A DNA stretch of 64,000 nt from JALEFZ01 sp038527485 (GTDB lineage Bacteria; Bacteroidota; Bacteroidia; J057), in contig JBCBFT010000005.1 of assembly GCA_038527485.1 (NCBI GenBank), positions 1 to 64,000 on the forward strand, in the 5' to 3' direction. Positions 42,976-52,589 of this stretch are shown in pieces. Below the pieces are notes generated by a model. It was not told where the DNA came from, did no database searches, and saw only the letters and a program-made list of their open reading frames with translations. The position numbers were made by a program, and so were the translations under genes. Positions within the stretch are counted from its first letter, which is position 1, and every line of letters begins with the position of its first letter.

Positions 42976-44103
42976 TTAGAAGCCTTGAAATTTATCGAAT
43001 GAATTTCCATTGAATGTAAAAACGGAGCCATCGACTAGTATAAAGTATAAATTCCCCTTTCGGTCATTATAAATATCCCAGACGAGCTCATCAAGAGATT
43101 CTTTGTGATAGATGTCTTTATAATTCTGTAGGTTTTTTCCGTCGTATTTCCAGACACCAGAATCTCTATCTCCAAACCATATATTTCCTTCGTTATCCTC
43201 CTCAATAGCAAAAACTGCTTGCAATCCTGTATTTTTCAAAAATTGCCTCTTATGGGTGTTTGCTTCAAATTCATCTAAAGGGATCAATTTATCCTGTTTT
43301 TTCGAGAAGTGGATGAGTGAATTTCCCTTTTTGACAATTACTCCGATTCCATTATTCCCTATCCAAAGATTTCCTTTAGAATCCAATAACATGCTTCGAA
43401 TGTGTAAGAACTCTTGACTAGACTCAAAATCAAATGACTCGTCGCTTATTTTCGTAAACGCTTTTCCATTCAATCCGATAGCCCCTTGCATGAGGGTACC
43501 AAACCATACTTGATTATTGGTGACATCCATATCAGTAACGCTTGATATAAAAAAACGAGAATATTCCTGATTCAGATTTAGTGAAGCATCTTCGAACGAA
43601 ATGAATGCTAAACTCTGTCCATCATATCTGTAGACGCCAAATTTAGTGTGATCTGTAAACCATAAATCATATTTTGTGAGCTGAATAGGATTTTCCTGAA
43701 TGCGAATGACAGGAATGAAACTCTTGTCGAAGTGTATAAACTGCTTTCCATCAAATTTTGAGATATTATTCCTATCGTCTATCCAAATATTCCCGATGGC
43801 GTCTTCTTGTATATATCGGATGGAGTTACTGGACAAACCGTCTTGGGTTGTGAAATAAGTGTAGGTAGTACCATCAAATTTGCATAAGCCATTTTCCCGA
43901 CTCCCAATCCAAAAGTTACCTCTGCTATCTTCAAACATCGATTGAACTTTCCCTTGAAAAAGAAAAGTAGTATCTACTGTCCCGATAGTATGTTCTTTCT
44001 TTATGACGACCTGACTATTTGCCTTTTCCATGGTTCCTGTGCAAGAGCATAAGCCAATACACAGTACCAGAAAGAACTTTATCATTATTTTTTCCCATTT
44101 CAT
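42976..44103 (-). CDS. Two-component-regulator-type beta-propeller lipoprotein
   Basis: This 375-residue protein begins with a short leader and lipobox (FFLVLCIGLCSC, Cys near residue 21). The rest is a beta-propeller made of Reg_prop repeats of about 40-50 residues, each with pieces like GNFWIGSRENGLCKFDGTTYT, GNIWIDDRNNISKFDGKQF, GNLWIGNNGIGVIV and GNIWFGDRDSGVWKYDGKNL. In Bacteroidota such propellers form the periplasmic sensor of hybrid two-component systems, but this protein lacks any kinase or response domain and so is a stand-alone lipoprotein. The start is either 44103 or the ATG at 44085. Confidence 0.82.
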   Translation of the reverse strand: MKWEKIMIKFFLVLCIGLCSCTGTMEKANSQVVIKKEHTIGTVDTTFLFQGKVQSMFEDSRGNFWIGSRENGLCKFDGTTYTYFTTQDGLSSNSIRYIQEDAIGNIWIDDRNNISKFDGKQFIHFDKSFIPVIRIQENPIQLTKYDLWFTDHTKFGVYRYDGQSLAFISFEDASLNLNQEYSRFFISSVTDMDVTNNQVWFGTLMQGAIGLNGKAFTKISDESFDFESSQEFLHIRSMLLDSKGNLWIGNNGIGVIVKKGNSLIHFSKKQDKLIPLDEFEANTHKRQFLKNTGLQAVFAIEEDNEGNIWFGDRDSGVWKYDGKNLQNYKDIYHKESLDELVWDIYNDRKGNLYFILVDGSVFTFNGNSFDKFQGF

Positions 44104-44213
44104 ATGCTTTCAGTTATCTCTGCTGCTTGTATCCGGTGGCGAACAAGGATTCGTGTATGTGGCGTGCCTGACCGAATGGGAGAAATATACATCATCCACA
44201 TTGTTCCAGGCAG

Positions 44214-46613
44214 CTATTTCTTGACTATTTTGTAAGTAACACGATGATTGATTTTCAAAAAATATATCCCCTTGTCTAGGCTATCAATGTTGAGTGAACT
44301 TCCATTTGTGAGACGCTGTTGATTCATTAACAAGGTTCCTGTTACACTGAATAGTTCCAACGATGTGATCTCTTGTTCGCTTTTTATATGTATGATTCCA
44401 TCCGAAGGATTAGGGTATAAAACGATGTCTAATGTATGGTTGTCAGGACTTTCAGTCGATAAAACCGTTTGATCTTGACCATATACAAAGGCATTGCCCC
44501 GAAAACCAATGTACACCCTGGATGGTACATCTGGATCGGCTTCCATTACGCTTGCTATATCGTACACACCCTTGGGATATTTCCCTATGCTATTCCAGTT
44601 GGCCCCTTCGTCAGTTGACATCCAATATCCAAAATCACCATTGACTCTTCCTTGTATAAAAATCGTTGGATAGTCAGCACCTGGCATGGGAGCACCCACC
44701 GCATGGTTCAATACTTCAGATGTGTTATTCAGCGTTTGCCAGGAAAGGCCTCCATTGGTCGATCGTTTGAGGGGTTGCATAAGACCCATACTCTGTTCAG
44801 CCCCATGACTAAACCATAAATGGCCAGCGTGATCTTGAACGGAGGACAACTTGGCATTCCAACCATAGAAATCCTTCAGTGCGGTTCTTTCTTCCCAGCG
44901 CGCACCTCCATCTGAACTCACATAAATACTTCCATTCTCCCAGTTATAAATGTAGAATGTATTTGCCAAGACCTTATCTGCTGATAATGCCTTCTTATAA
45001 ACGAAGTTAAAATTCAAGCAGCAGTCTCCTTGATTGTTTGGCAAGGAAGCTTGTTGCCATGTCTGTCCTAAGTTATTCGTGTAATAAGGGGCTTGATTGC
45101 CTGTAGGAAGCCAGACGATGTTCGTGCTATCGGATGCCGCAATGGCGATGTTGCCATAGATCCCATCTGGATTTGAAGCGTCGGGTTGAGTCGGAAATTT
45201 TGTCCATGTAAGGCCGCCATCTGTGCTAAATCCACTATTTCGATGTTCTGCATCATAGCAGCAGAACCGATGGTCTTCAATAATAGCCACAATAAAGTTC
45301 CTATTGGAAGGAGCAACATCCATGTCCCAAGAGGAATTAAATCGGTTGGATGGTTGGTGCCGTGATGGATAAGTATCTAAGTCATCATGCCAAAATAAAG
45401 GTCTGTCCCAATGAGCTGTGATAACTTTTCCATCTTGATTGATGACTAAGTCATTGCTAACCAGATGTTCTTGACCTTTTGAGTTCTCGTGCCATATCAA
45501 GTTGACGGTATTTATGTTGGTCACATTCCAGACGCCCACCCCATCACTTACCCAGAGTTTATTGGGAACAACAGGATCAAAAGTCATTTCTCCAATCGTA
45601 AACCAGTTACTTTCCGTCCATGCCATCCAAGGAATATGGGGAGCACTTAAAGTACGCGTAGGATAAGACCAAGTGGGAGAAGTCGTATGGGCATTGGTAG
45701 TGAGCGCTGTCTCGGTAAATCCTTCGGACAAGGCCACCACTCTATCTGTATCAAAGGGATCTATCGCAATGTTGAGATAGGTAGTTCCATTGTTTTGAAC
45801 GGTGCGCCAAGAGAGTCCATCGTATCTTCGAATCCCCAATGATTGGGAGTTACTGTCACGTCCTACACAGTATAGATTTCCATCTTTATCGATTTCACTA
45901 TCCAGAAAAATCGGACCTGTAGCATTGAAACTGATATTGCTCCAGGTTATCCCAGCATCCACGCTTTGATAAACACCTTCTCCGTCAACGGTTACATAGA
46001 GGGTGTTGGTCTTGCCATTGGTTGAGCCACTCTGATGATCAAATATAATTTGTCGAACCCCTCTGTGTGGGATTCCATTTGGAATCATCGAAATGGATTC
46101 CCAATTCACTCCTCCGTCTTCGGTTCTGTAAAGCCCGTCTTCGGGTGTTCCAAAGTACACCACTTCTTCGTTTATGGGATCAACGGCTAATCGTTCGCCA
46201 GATAATTTACTTTCATCATCATTGGCTGATAAATCCACCGAAGGGAAGGAAGTCCTTTCCCAGTCTTCTCCTTGATTAACGGAAGTGTATACAGCATCTA
46301 TGTATGCCATGTACGCGCGATCAGAGTTTGAGGGAGCGCTTACCATACTTAGTACACCTCCATATTGATTCCAGTAGACATCCGCTACAGGCAAATTTGT
46401 TGAGGTAACGATATTTTCCCATGCTTGTGAATTGGGATTGTATCGATAAGCACTTCCCACGTCTGATCTGGCATATATGGGATGGCCCGTTTGATGGATA
46501 TCCAGTCCCGTTATCCAGCCTCCAGCTCCTGTTGCCAATGTATTCCATTTATAACTCTGGGCTTGGGCGTAGTGAGAGAGTAGGAGGATGATTGTAAGTA
46601 GCGTGTATTTCAT
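44214..46613 (-). CDS. Secreted GH74/BNR-type beta-propeller protein with T9SS sorting domain
   Basis: This 799-residue exported protein has a signal peptide (MKYTLLTIILLLSHYAQAQ) and the start typical of oligoxyloglucanase-like propellers (GAGGWITGLDIHQTGHPIYARSDVGSAYRYNP, quoted in part). Many BNR/Asp-box repeats follow (STDGGLTW, SSDGGARWEE, STNGGLSWQ). The last ~75 residues are a type A sorting domain with YPNPSDGIIHI and GIYFLKI. The domain architecture resembles GH74 enzymes, so it may act on xyloglucan or related glucans, but I cannot confirm the catalytic Asp residues. It should reach the cell surface or medium by T9SS. It starts 228 bp after the Rpn-family gene region. Confidence 0.85.
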   Translation of the reverse strand: MKYTLLTIILLLSHYAQAQSYKWNTLATGAGGWITGLDIHQTGHPIYARSDVGSAYRYNPNSQAWENIVTSTNLPVADVYWNQYGGVLSMVSAPSNSDRAYMAYIDAVYTSVNQGEDWERTSFPSVDLSANDDESKLSGERLAVDPINEEVVYFGTPEDGLYRTEDGGVNWESISMIPNGIPHRGVRQIIFDHQSGSTNGKTNTLYVTVDGEGVYQSVDAGITWSNISFNATGPIFLDSEIDKDGNLYCVGRDSNSQSLGIRRYDGLSWRTVQNNGTTYLNIAIDPFDTDRVVALSEGFTETALTTNAHTTSPTWSYPTRTLSAPHIPWMAWTESNWFTIGEMTFDPVVPNKLWVSDGVGVWNVTNINTVNLIWHENSKGQEHLVSNDLVINQDGKVITAHWDRPLFWHDDLDTYPSRHQPSNRFNSSWDMDVAPSNRNFIVAIIEDHRFCCYDAEHRNSGFSTDGGLTWTKFPTQPDASNPDGIYGNIAIAASDSTNIVWLPTGNQAPYYTNNLGQTWQQASLPNNQGDCCLNFNFVYKKALSADKVLANTFYIYNWENGSIYVSSDGGARWEERTALKDFYGWNAKLSSVQDHAGHLWFSHGAEQSMGLMQPLKRSTNGGLSWQTLNNTSEVLNHAVGAPMPGADYPTIFIQGRVNGDFGYWMSTDEGANWNSIGKYPKGVYDIASVMEADPDVPSRVYIGFRGNAFVYGQDQTVLSTESPDNHTLDIVLYPNPSDGIIHIKSEQEITSLELFSVTGTLLMNQQRLTNGSSLNIDSLDKGIYFLKINHRVTYKIVKK

Positions 46614-46852
46614 GTATTCACTATTTTTTGCTTGGAATGGGAGGGGAGGGTAAGGGGAGAATTTCTAGGAGGCAATCACCTGGGGATGTTTTTTGACACA
46701 TTTTTTGAAACGCTCTCTCTAACTTTGAAAAAGTGTACGGTAGAGAAGACATTTTTAATTGAAAAAGGACGCGTCGCCTATTTTTTAATACTAGTTGGGC
46801 CCAAAATGCTTCTATTTGTACATGTTTCGCAGAACAGCTCGTAGTAACGACG

Positions 46853-46871
46853 TACTGGCGATCAGCCAGTA
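46853..46871. repeat. Inverted repeat next to the Rpn-family gene, attC-like setting
   Basis: TACTGGC-GATCA-GCCAGTA is a perfect 7-bp stem, extended to about 12 bp with one bulge by flanking CGACG/TG-TCG. It lies 17 bp beyond the minus-strand Rpn-family stop. That stop falls in GCCTAAC (complement of 46888-46894), which fits the RYYYAAC core of integron attC sites. No matching GTTRRRY core was found at the far side. Confidence 0.5.
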
Positions 46872-46888
46872 TGTTCGGTGCTGCTTTG

Positions 46889-47758
46889 TTAGGCCCCGTT
46901 TTTAATTTTTAATATAAGAATTTCAATTTCTGGCTGATTTAGTCCTGTTAACTCTGACAGTAATTCCAATGACAAACCTGTCTCTATACCCTTTTTAACA
47001 ATTCTAATTCGTTCTTCTTCTCTACCCTCTTCTTTTGCAAGTTCTAACGAGTTATTTAAATCTCTATAATATTTTAAACTATCTTCATAAGAGCGTAATT
47101 CCTCCTTGGTGAATTTAGCTATCTCTGCTACTTCAAATAATTTTTCAAAGATTTCTTCGCGTAAGGTTTCAGGAATACGGTCAAGGCGATTTAAGTTCCT
47201 AAGTACATATAACCACTTGTCAAATCTGTCTTCTAATTCTTCTACATCTTTCTTGAATTTTGGCATCTCAAGATAGATAAATGTCAACTTGTCATAAAAT
47301 ACTTCACAAGTTTCAATATCTGTTAATTTTACATCGTATCTGAATTTATTTGCATCATCTTTTCCTTCATCAAATCCAAAATCTAAAATCGCTACGGTAT
47401 AAATAGATTTTAATTCATAGCTCCATTCGGCTTGTTTAGCTTGTTCTTGAATCGGAAAAGTAGAGTAATACAAAGCACGGTCTTTGAAAAACTTCTGCTT
47501 TGTTTTTTGCAATTCTACTATGAATTTTTCTCCCTCTTCATTCTCACAGTATAGATCAAAAATGGCTTTCCTATCTGTCTCTCCTGCTCCTAAGTGTTCT
47601 GACTTCAAATAAGTCAAATTTTTAATCTTGCCTTCTTTATCTTTTAGTAACTCATTCAAAAAATCAAGCAAGAGATCCTTGTTCGGTTCTTCTCCAAATA
47701 ACTTCTTGAATCCAAAATCCGTGAAGGGATTGATATATTTTTCTCTTCTATTTGACAT
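46889..47758 (-). CDS. Rpn family / PD-(D/E)XK nuclease family transposase-like protein
   Basis: This 289-residue protein is of the Rpn/PD-(D/E)XK nuclease family. It has the N-terminal signature YINPFTDFGFKKLFGEE, then LLLDFLNELL, the catalytic-core segment DLYCENEEGEKFIVELQ (with the E-x-Q typical of this fold) and QKFFKDRALYYSTFPIQEQ. The middle and end are helical (EVAEIAKFTKEELRSYEDSLKYYRDL). These proteins were called recombination-promoting nucleases or transposases and include Rpn proteins that aid RecA-independent transfer. The gene is more AT-rich than its surroundings, pointing to recent acquisition. Its stop codon lies within an attC-like heptamer. Confidence 0.88.
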   Translation of the reverse strand: MSNRREKYINPFTDFGFKKLFGEEPNKDLLLDFLNELLKDKEGKIKNLTYLKSEHLGAGETDRKAIFDLYCENEEGEKFIVELQKTKQKFFKDRALYYSTFPIQEQAKQAEWSYELKSIYTVAILDFGFDEGKDDANKFRYDVKLTDIETCEVFYDKLTFIYLEMPKFKKDVEELEDRFDKWLYVLRNLNRLDRIPETLREEIFEKLFEVAEIAKFTKEELRSYEDSLKYYRDLNNSLELAKEEGREEERIRIVKKGIETGLSLELLSELTGLNQPEIEILILKIKNGA

Positions 47759-48103
47759 TTTTCAACTTTTCATGTCAAAGATAAGCTTTTTAAACCATTA
47801 CCGTATCTATTGTTGATTGTGACTTTGTTTATGATGATACTGGCTGGATGGTATTTTTATTCATCGTGGGTATCACGACCACAGAATGATCCTTTTTTTA
47901 TTCAAAAATCAAATTATGGTTATTTCTCTGAGAGGGATGTTGTCGGTTGATCGGTTTTTTGTAGCTTTCATGAACTTCCTTAAACTAGTGAGTAGCACCG
48001 AAATCGACAAGAAATGGATATTTGAAAAGGTCTGTTAGGCATTTTGTTCTTATGGTAAATAATGCTCCGCGCGACGTTAAGAACATGGGCATGGATATTT
48101 GTG
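47759..48103. other. Non-coding gap upstream of the Rpn-family gene
   Basis: About 345 bp of AT-rich sequence follows the stop of the broken AraC gene and precedes the start of the Rpn-family gene. I see no coding frame, hairpin-plus-T-run or repeat in it. Confidence 0.4.
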
Positions 48104-49024
48104 TTAACCCAGGGTATCATTGGCACTACGCTTATAAACACTTGGCGTGACTCCAGTTTTCAATTTGAATAGTCTTGTAAAGTATTGAGGATATTCAAAG
48201 CCTAGCTCAAACGCAATTTCGGCTACAGACATATCCGTTGAGATCAGTTTGTTTTTTGCTTGTTCAATCAGTTGATAATGGATGTGTTCTTTCGTTGTTT
48301 TTCCAGTTATGGACTTCAGCATGTCACTTAGGTAGTTGGCTGATAGATTGAGCTTTTCTGCAAAATATCTCACACTCGGAATCCCCTTTTCTAGAAGTAA
48401 GCCTCTTCTAACATATTCCTTCAGCTCTTGTTCAAACCGCCTTACTAAAGACGAGTCCACCTCATTGCGAGTGATGAACTGTCTGTTGTAAAATCTGTTA
48501 GCGTAAGTTAGTAGTAGATCAATATTCGATAGCAAGACGCTTTTGCTGTATTTATCAATCGGCTGGAAGTATTCTGTAGCAATATTCTCAAAGATCCCCT
48601 CGATAGCTATTTCCTCTTTCTTAGACAGGTGCAATGCTTCATTTGCATCATAATCGAAAAAACCATATTGATCGATTTTTTTATACAGAGCGTTTCCAAG
48701 TAGTAATTCAGGTTGGAAAAAGAGGAGTCAACCAGTGGCTTGCGAAGCGTCCAAATTCGCAAAATCTATGATCTGATTGGGAGCTGTGAAGCCCATCATG
48801 CCTTCCTGAAAATCGTATGTTTGGCGACCATATTTTATATAGCCCTGCATATATCTTTTGATGCCTACTGAGTAAAACCCGTACGTAATGCGTTCAAAAT
48901 TTATGTCCTGTGGCGCAGGAATCTCTTCCATTTTGACGATACTCACCAGTGGATGCTCTGTTGGTGGCACCCCTGCCAGCTTATGCAGATCCGTTATGGT
49001 AGGAATATGTACAATATTTCCCAT
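48104..49024 (-). pseudogene. AraC-family regulator interrupted by one in-frame TGA
   Basis: A 306-codon reading frame has a single stop, TGA at 48728-48730, and is otherwise open. The first 98 codons (MGNIVHIPTITDLHKLAG...) form the N-terminal cupin-like domain, ending in ASQATG. After the TGA the same frame continues with LLFFQPELLLGN and a C-terminal AraC HTH domain (SVRYFAEKLNLSANYLSDMLKSITGKT, then DMSVAEIAFELGFEYPQYFTRLFKLKTGVTPS). Homologues normally have Trp where TGA stands (TGW-LLFF), so TGG to TGA is the simplest origin. The second part alone, from an internal ATG at 48634, could be made as a DNA-binding fragment. The ATG overlaps the stop of the SDR gene (ATGA). Confidence 0.85.
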
Positions 49025-50043
49025 CACTTTACGATTTTCAAGTTAATCAAGCTTTCAGCACAATCAATAATTCCCTGTTGTAAAGGGATCGGTTGCCAAC
49101 CGAGATGTTGGGTTGCTTTCTTGGTGTTTAAAGATCGATTGGCTCCCAGTTCTAGGAGTAATGGCCTCATTTCTTTATCAATCAAACTGAACATTCTCAC
49201 CAACCAATCAGGTAACATCTTTGTGGGTATTTTTCGGTCAGGGTATTTTTTACGAAGCACATCTGCCACATCTTTGAAGCTACATAATCCATTAGCAGCA
49301 ATAAAACGCTCGCCATTGGCTTTATCGTCTTCCATGGCTTTGATATGCAGATTAGCCACGGAGCGTACATCTACCAATTCCAGCTTGATATTCGGGAGAG
49401 CAGGCACACTCCCATCCATGAGTTTCTTTACCAGATTAGCTGAAGTGCCAAAGTCCTTTTCCAGTACAGGACCTATGATCCCACCAGGCTGAATAGTCAC
49501 TAGTTGAGGAGCATTGGGGGTATTGTGAATATATTGCCAAGCTGCCTTTTCTGCGATGGTTTTGCTGCGGAAATAGGGAGTTGTGTCCCTCCTATTGGTT
49601 TCATCTGTCCAGTCTGTCTCATCAAATTGCTTGCCTCTACTTACTCCGTACACAATAGCACCTGCCGAAGAGGTCAATACAACTTTCTTGACTCCTTTTG
49701 CTGTAGCTGCTTTTAGGACACTAAGCGTCCCTTCTTTGGCAGGAATGATTAAATCATTTTCATGTTTGGGCAAAGCGCTAGGGAAAGGAGAAGCAATGTG
49801 CATTACATAATCTATGCCTTCCATTACTTCCTCCCATTTCGTTAAATCGCTTAGTAAGTCAATCTCTTCTAAATAAAGATGTTCCACCTTATCGGTATGC
49901 GCTACAATAACCTGACGAATGCTCGCAGATCTTTCATGGTCGCGTAGCGTGCCCACCACCTCATATCCTTTTTCGAGTAGTTGGATAGCTGTATGAGAAC
50001 CTAAAAACCCTGTGATACCTGTTAGCAGTACTTTTTTCATCAT
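49024..50043 (-). CDS. NAD-dependent epimerase/dehydratase (extended SDR, DFR-like)
   Basis: This 339-residue extended short-chain dehydrogenase has the glycine motif TGITGFLGSHTA at the N-terminus, DYVMHIASPFP, then VVLTSSAGAIVYG, the catalytic YxxxK-type segment (PYFRSKTIAEKAAW) and PGGIIGP. These resemble dihydroflavonol-4-reductase and aldehyde reductases of plants and fungi, but the bacterial substrate is unknown. The start codon pair (ATG at 50043 and 50040) leaves some doubt by one residue. It is downstream of a DUF4345 membrane protein gene and overlaps the start of the broken AraC gene (ATGA). A regulator-plus-enzyme unit is likely. Confidence 0.88.
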   Translation of the reverse strand: MMKKVLLTGITGFLGSHTAIQLLEKGYEVVGTLRDHERSASIRQVIVAHTDKVEHLYLEEIDLLSDLTKWEEVMEGIDYVMHIASPFPSALPKHENDLIIPAKEGTLSVLKAATAKGVKKVVLTSSAGAIVYGVSRGKQFDETDWTDETNRRDTTPYFRSKTIAEKAAWQYIHNTPNAPQLVTIQPGGIIGPVLEKDFGTSANLVKKLMDGSVPALPNIKLELVDVRSVANLHIKAMEDDKANGERFIAANGLCSFKDVADVLRKKYPDRKIPTKMLPDWLVRMFSLIDKEMRPLLLELGANRSLNTKKATQHLGWQPIPLQQGIIDCAESLINLKIVK

Positions 50044-50112
50044 ATTCGAGTTAAATCGATTTGCTTAGAATCCCTGTATTCATCATTTATCGTCTTGAAA
50101 GACATAGATATG

Positions 50113-50511
50113 CTAAGATGGCCTTACTTCTTTTCGTTGCATTTTAACGACAGCCGTTTGCCAAGGGATTAAAGCAATCAGTAGTATCTCAAGTATTGCG
50201 GCACTCAATAATATCGTATCAGGCATCCCTACTTGCCAGATGGATACCAGGCGTGCCACGCCCCCAGTTGTCATAGTAAGGATGATGATCCTAAAAAGGG
50301 TTGTATGTTGCTCAACTTTTGGGATGATGTACCAGAGAATCAGTGACAATCCAAAGAACCAAGTAAATTGGAATCGAATATGGCTATCGATATTCGGGTT
50401 GACATGTTCAGCTGGCATATGCATCGCAGCACCAAAAATGAGATTCAACGGCCAAAATACTAGTGGTATGAGCGTTAAAATGTAGAGTATAATTTGTAAG
50501 CCTCTTTTCAT
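50113..50511 (-). CDS. DUF4345-type membrane protein
   Basis: This 132-residue protein has four hydrophobic helices (LQIILYILTLIPLVFWPLNLIFG, then FQFTWFFGLSLILWYIIP, LFRIIILTMTTGGVARLVSIWQVG, and ILLSAAILEILLIALIPW). The Arg-containing third helix with TTGGVARLVS is typical of the DUF4345 family of small inner-membrane proteins of unknown function. It lies 69 bp upstream of the extended SDR gene and on the same strand, so it may be the first gene of that operon. Confidence 0.75.
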   Translation of the reverse strand: MKRGLQIILYILTLIPLVFWPLNLIFGAAMHMPAEHVNPNIDSHIRFQFTWFFGLSLILWYIIPKVEQHTTLFRIIILTMTTGGVARLVSIWQVGMPDTILLSAAILEILLIALIPWQTAVVKMQRKEVRPS

Positions 50512-50601
50512 AAAATAAAGATCTATCTTCTTCAGAATGATCTCTTAAACAAATCTCAGGTATGTTTACATAAATTAGGGTTTTTAAATATTGGCTAGCA
50601 G

Positions 50602-50622
50602 TCCCGAGATTTATCATCGGGA
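50602..50622. repeat. Short inverted repeat, TCCCGA/TCGGGA
   Basis: TCCCGA and TCGGGA pair around a 9-nt loop, with AT-rich flanks and no T-run. Similar small TCCCGA hairpins are scattered in some Bacteroidota genomes, which I recall only in general. The rest of this gap (50512-50785) is empty. Confidence 0.4.
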
Positions 50623-50785
50623 AAGGCGAGAGTCAATTCATTGAACATTTAATTTCCAGCCTACTTATCCACCCTCAACTCGCTCGATATCTCCAGACAA
50701 GGGGGGCCATTAAAAGACTTTTACTTTTCAAAGCTAAGGAAAAGGCCTACTGAATCTGGAGCCGTATGACCGTTATATACATTGT

Positions 50786-50971
50786 TTATCTTTGTATTTC
50801 TTTCGCGATTTCACTCAACTTTGCTTTCAATGCTTGAAGTTCATTAATCTTATCTCCTTTTATTGGATAAGTTTCATAATTATGATCCGATGAATTCTCC
50901 ACTCTTGATATTGAGTATCTTAAAGATTCCTTTAGTATTTCAATGTCTTTTATAGTCAATGGATTTTCCAT
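50786..50971 (-). CDS. Small hypothetical protein, 61 residues
   Basis: This short acidic-basic protein is probably cytoplasmic, with two amphipathic helices (IKDIEILKESLRYSISRVENSS and INELQALKAKLSEIAKEIQR). The second looks like a short coiled coil. I do not recognise it. It has an ATG start and normal codon use for the region, and it is the only open frame between the DUF4345 operon and the next gene. Confidence 0.5.
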   Translation of the reverse strand: MENPLTIKDIEILKESLRYSISRVENSSDHNYETYPIKGDKINELQALKAKLSEIAKEIQR

Positions 50972-51116
50972 AATTTATTCATGTTTGGTATAAATACTAT
51001 TGATAAAGTTGACTCCCCTTTTGATTTATTTGATCCGTAATGATTGCCATAGATTTCCCTTCCTGCTAAATCCTACGACACGACTTGTGATAACGTCTAG
51101 TTTATGAATCTAAATA

Positions 51117-52340
51117 TCATTCCTCCTCTTGAACAGACTGTTCTGCCACCCACTTAAGTATAGACGGATACAAAGATTCTATCTCCACGCTCTGCCCCTT
51201 AGCTTTTTGGCCTTCGTACAATTCTATCATTTTTCGATCAAATGATTTATAATGGATGAATTTCCGCCTTTCTACCATGAAATTCTCTTGGCTAGAGATG
51301 ATCTCTTCTACCATGTCTTTTGGATAATGATCCAAAACGTACAAACTAAACAATGACCAAGTCATATATTCATTAAACGTGGAAAGGCTATTGCTATACC
51401 CTCTTTTCTGATGGTTCCATCTCTTATAGTCAGGCATGGCTTCTTCAATTTCAGTTATGTACTTATCCGAAATAGGGTTCACATAATTGTGGTCAATTTC
51501 TGTAAATACCTCTCTCTCAACTTTACTGGTGAGTATGAGTAGATCATGATCAGAGAGTGTGTCTAGGTCTGTGTTAGGTGGGGGCGACACAAACATCCAA
51601 GTCTGTTTCAAATTGGATTTAGGATCTCTCAAACCTGGAATGGTATTGTGAAATCCGCCCGTCAAGGGGGAAAATATAATTCTGTATGAATCGTATGTTT
51701 CAGGAAATCTGCTCTCTACCCACTTCCATAAATCGTCTACCTTACACAGCTTTTGGTACTTGTCTGTCAAAGATTGATAATACGGTTCATGCTCACGGTA
51801 GAATTGATAGAAGCCTGTTTGTTGTGCAAAATCCTCAATCAGACGAATGTTATCAGGGTAGTAGAATATTTTTGATCGAAAGAGCTTTATAAGAATAGAA
51901 TTGACATGGAAGATTTCGTTCTCGTGTAGACGGTTGTCCTGCTTCAAATCATAGTTCAACGCAAACAATCGAATGGCAGGTTGAAGCTGAGAATAAGCAT
52001 GACCTTTTAGTTTGCTTTCCAAGAGGTTCACTAAAGGATGTGCACTGTACTTACTAAAATGAGCTTCAACATCGCTTCGATACTGAGGCGTTCTTGCACT
52101 GATGAGATTGTCATCCTTCTTAAAAGTCTCCGTCAAAGCGCAAGCTATATACATGAGCTCGTACACCTTCGGGACTTCTATTGATACGGTGTTTACATAC
52201 TTTTTTTCTATGGTTACGGTTGGATACAATAGGTCAACAGCCGTGTTTTTTACCCAATTTGGAGCCAACTGATAAATCAAAAAAGCAGAAATCGACACTG
52301 CCGCTAAGGTCAAGAAGAAATATTTTAAGGCTTTTTTCAT
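51117..52340 (-). CDS. Exported or membrane-anchored hypothetical protein
   Basis: This 407-residue protein starts with a basic leader and one hydrophobic helix (KALKYFFLTLAAVSISAFLIYQL), so it is anchored or exported. The rest is soluble and helical with charged and aromatic residues. A segment EREVFTEIDHNYVNPI recalls the ExxH/HExxH-like active site of some Bacteroidota gluzincin-type families such as DUF4932, but the classic HExxH is not present, so I do not claim peptidase activity. The start was set at 52340 (MKKALKY); an earlier in-frame start at 52379 precedes it. It stands alone. Confidence 0.6.
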   Translation of the reverse strand: MKKALKYFFLTLAAVSISAFLIYQLAPNWVKNTAVDLLYPTVTIEKKYVNTVSIEVPKVYELMYIACALTETFKKDDNLISARTPQYRSDVEAHFSKYSAHPLVNLLESKLKGHAYSQLQPAIRLFALNYDLKQDNRLHENEIFHVNSILIKLFRSKIFYYPDNIRLIEDFAQQTGFYQFYREHEPYYQSLTDKYQKLCKVDDLWKWVESRFPETYDSYRIIFSPLTGGFHNTIPGLRDPKSNLKQTWMFVSPPPNTDLDTLSDHDLLILTSKVEREVFTEIDHNYVNPISDKYITEIEEAMPDYKRWNHQKRGYSNSLSTFNEYMTWSLFSLYVLDHYPKDMVEEIISSQENFMVERRKFIHYKSFDRKMIELYEGQKAKGQSVEIESLYPSILKWVAEQSVQEEE

Positions 52341-52589
52341 CTTTATTCCAGGTTTGATTTGGTGGTACGAATACTGCACGCATTTTTTCTATCACACAGC
52401 TCTTTCAGCTCGAGCTAACAGTTAAAAGTTGGTCGGTAGGGTCGGCTGTTCCTCAGATTGCAATTCTAAGTTTCGACTGAAATGAAGAGGGCTCGTAACC
52501 CTTAAAAAGGACCCATCACACCCTGATCGCATCTGTTATCTCATCCCAAACAATATCTCCTTATTCTAGGACGAATCAGCCACGGATAT

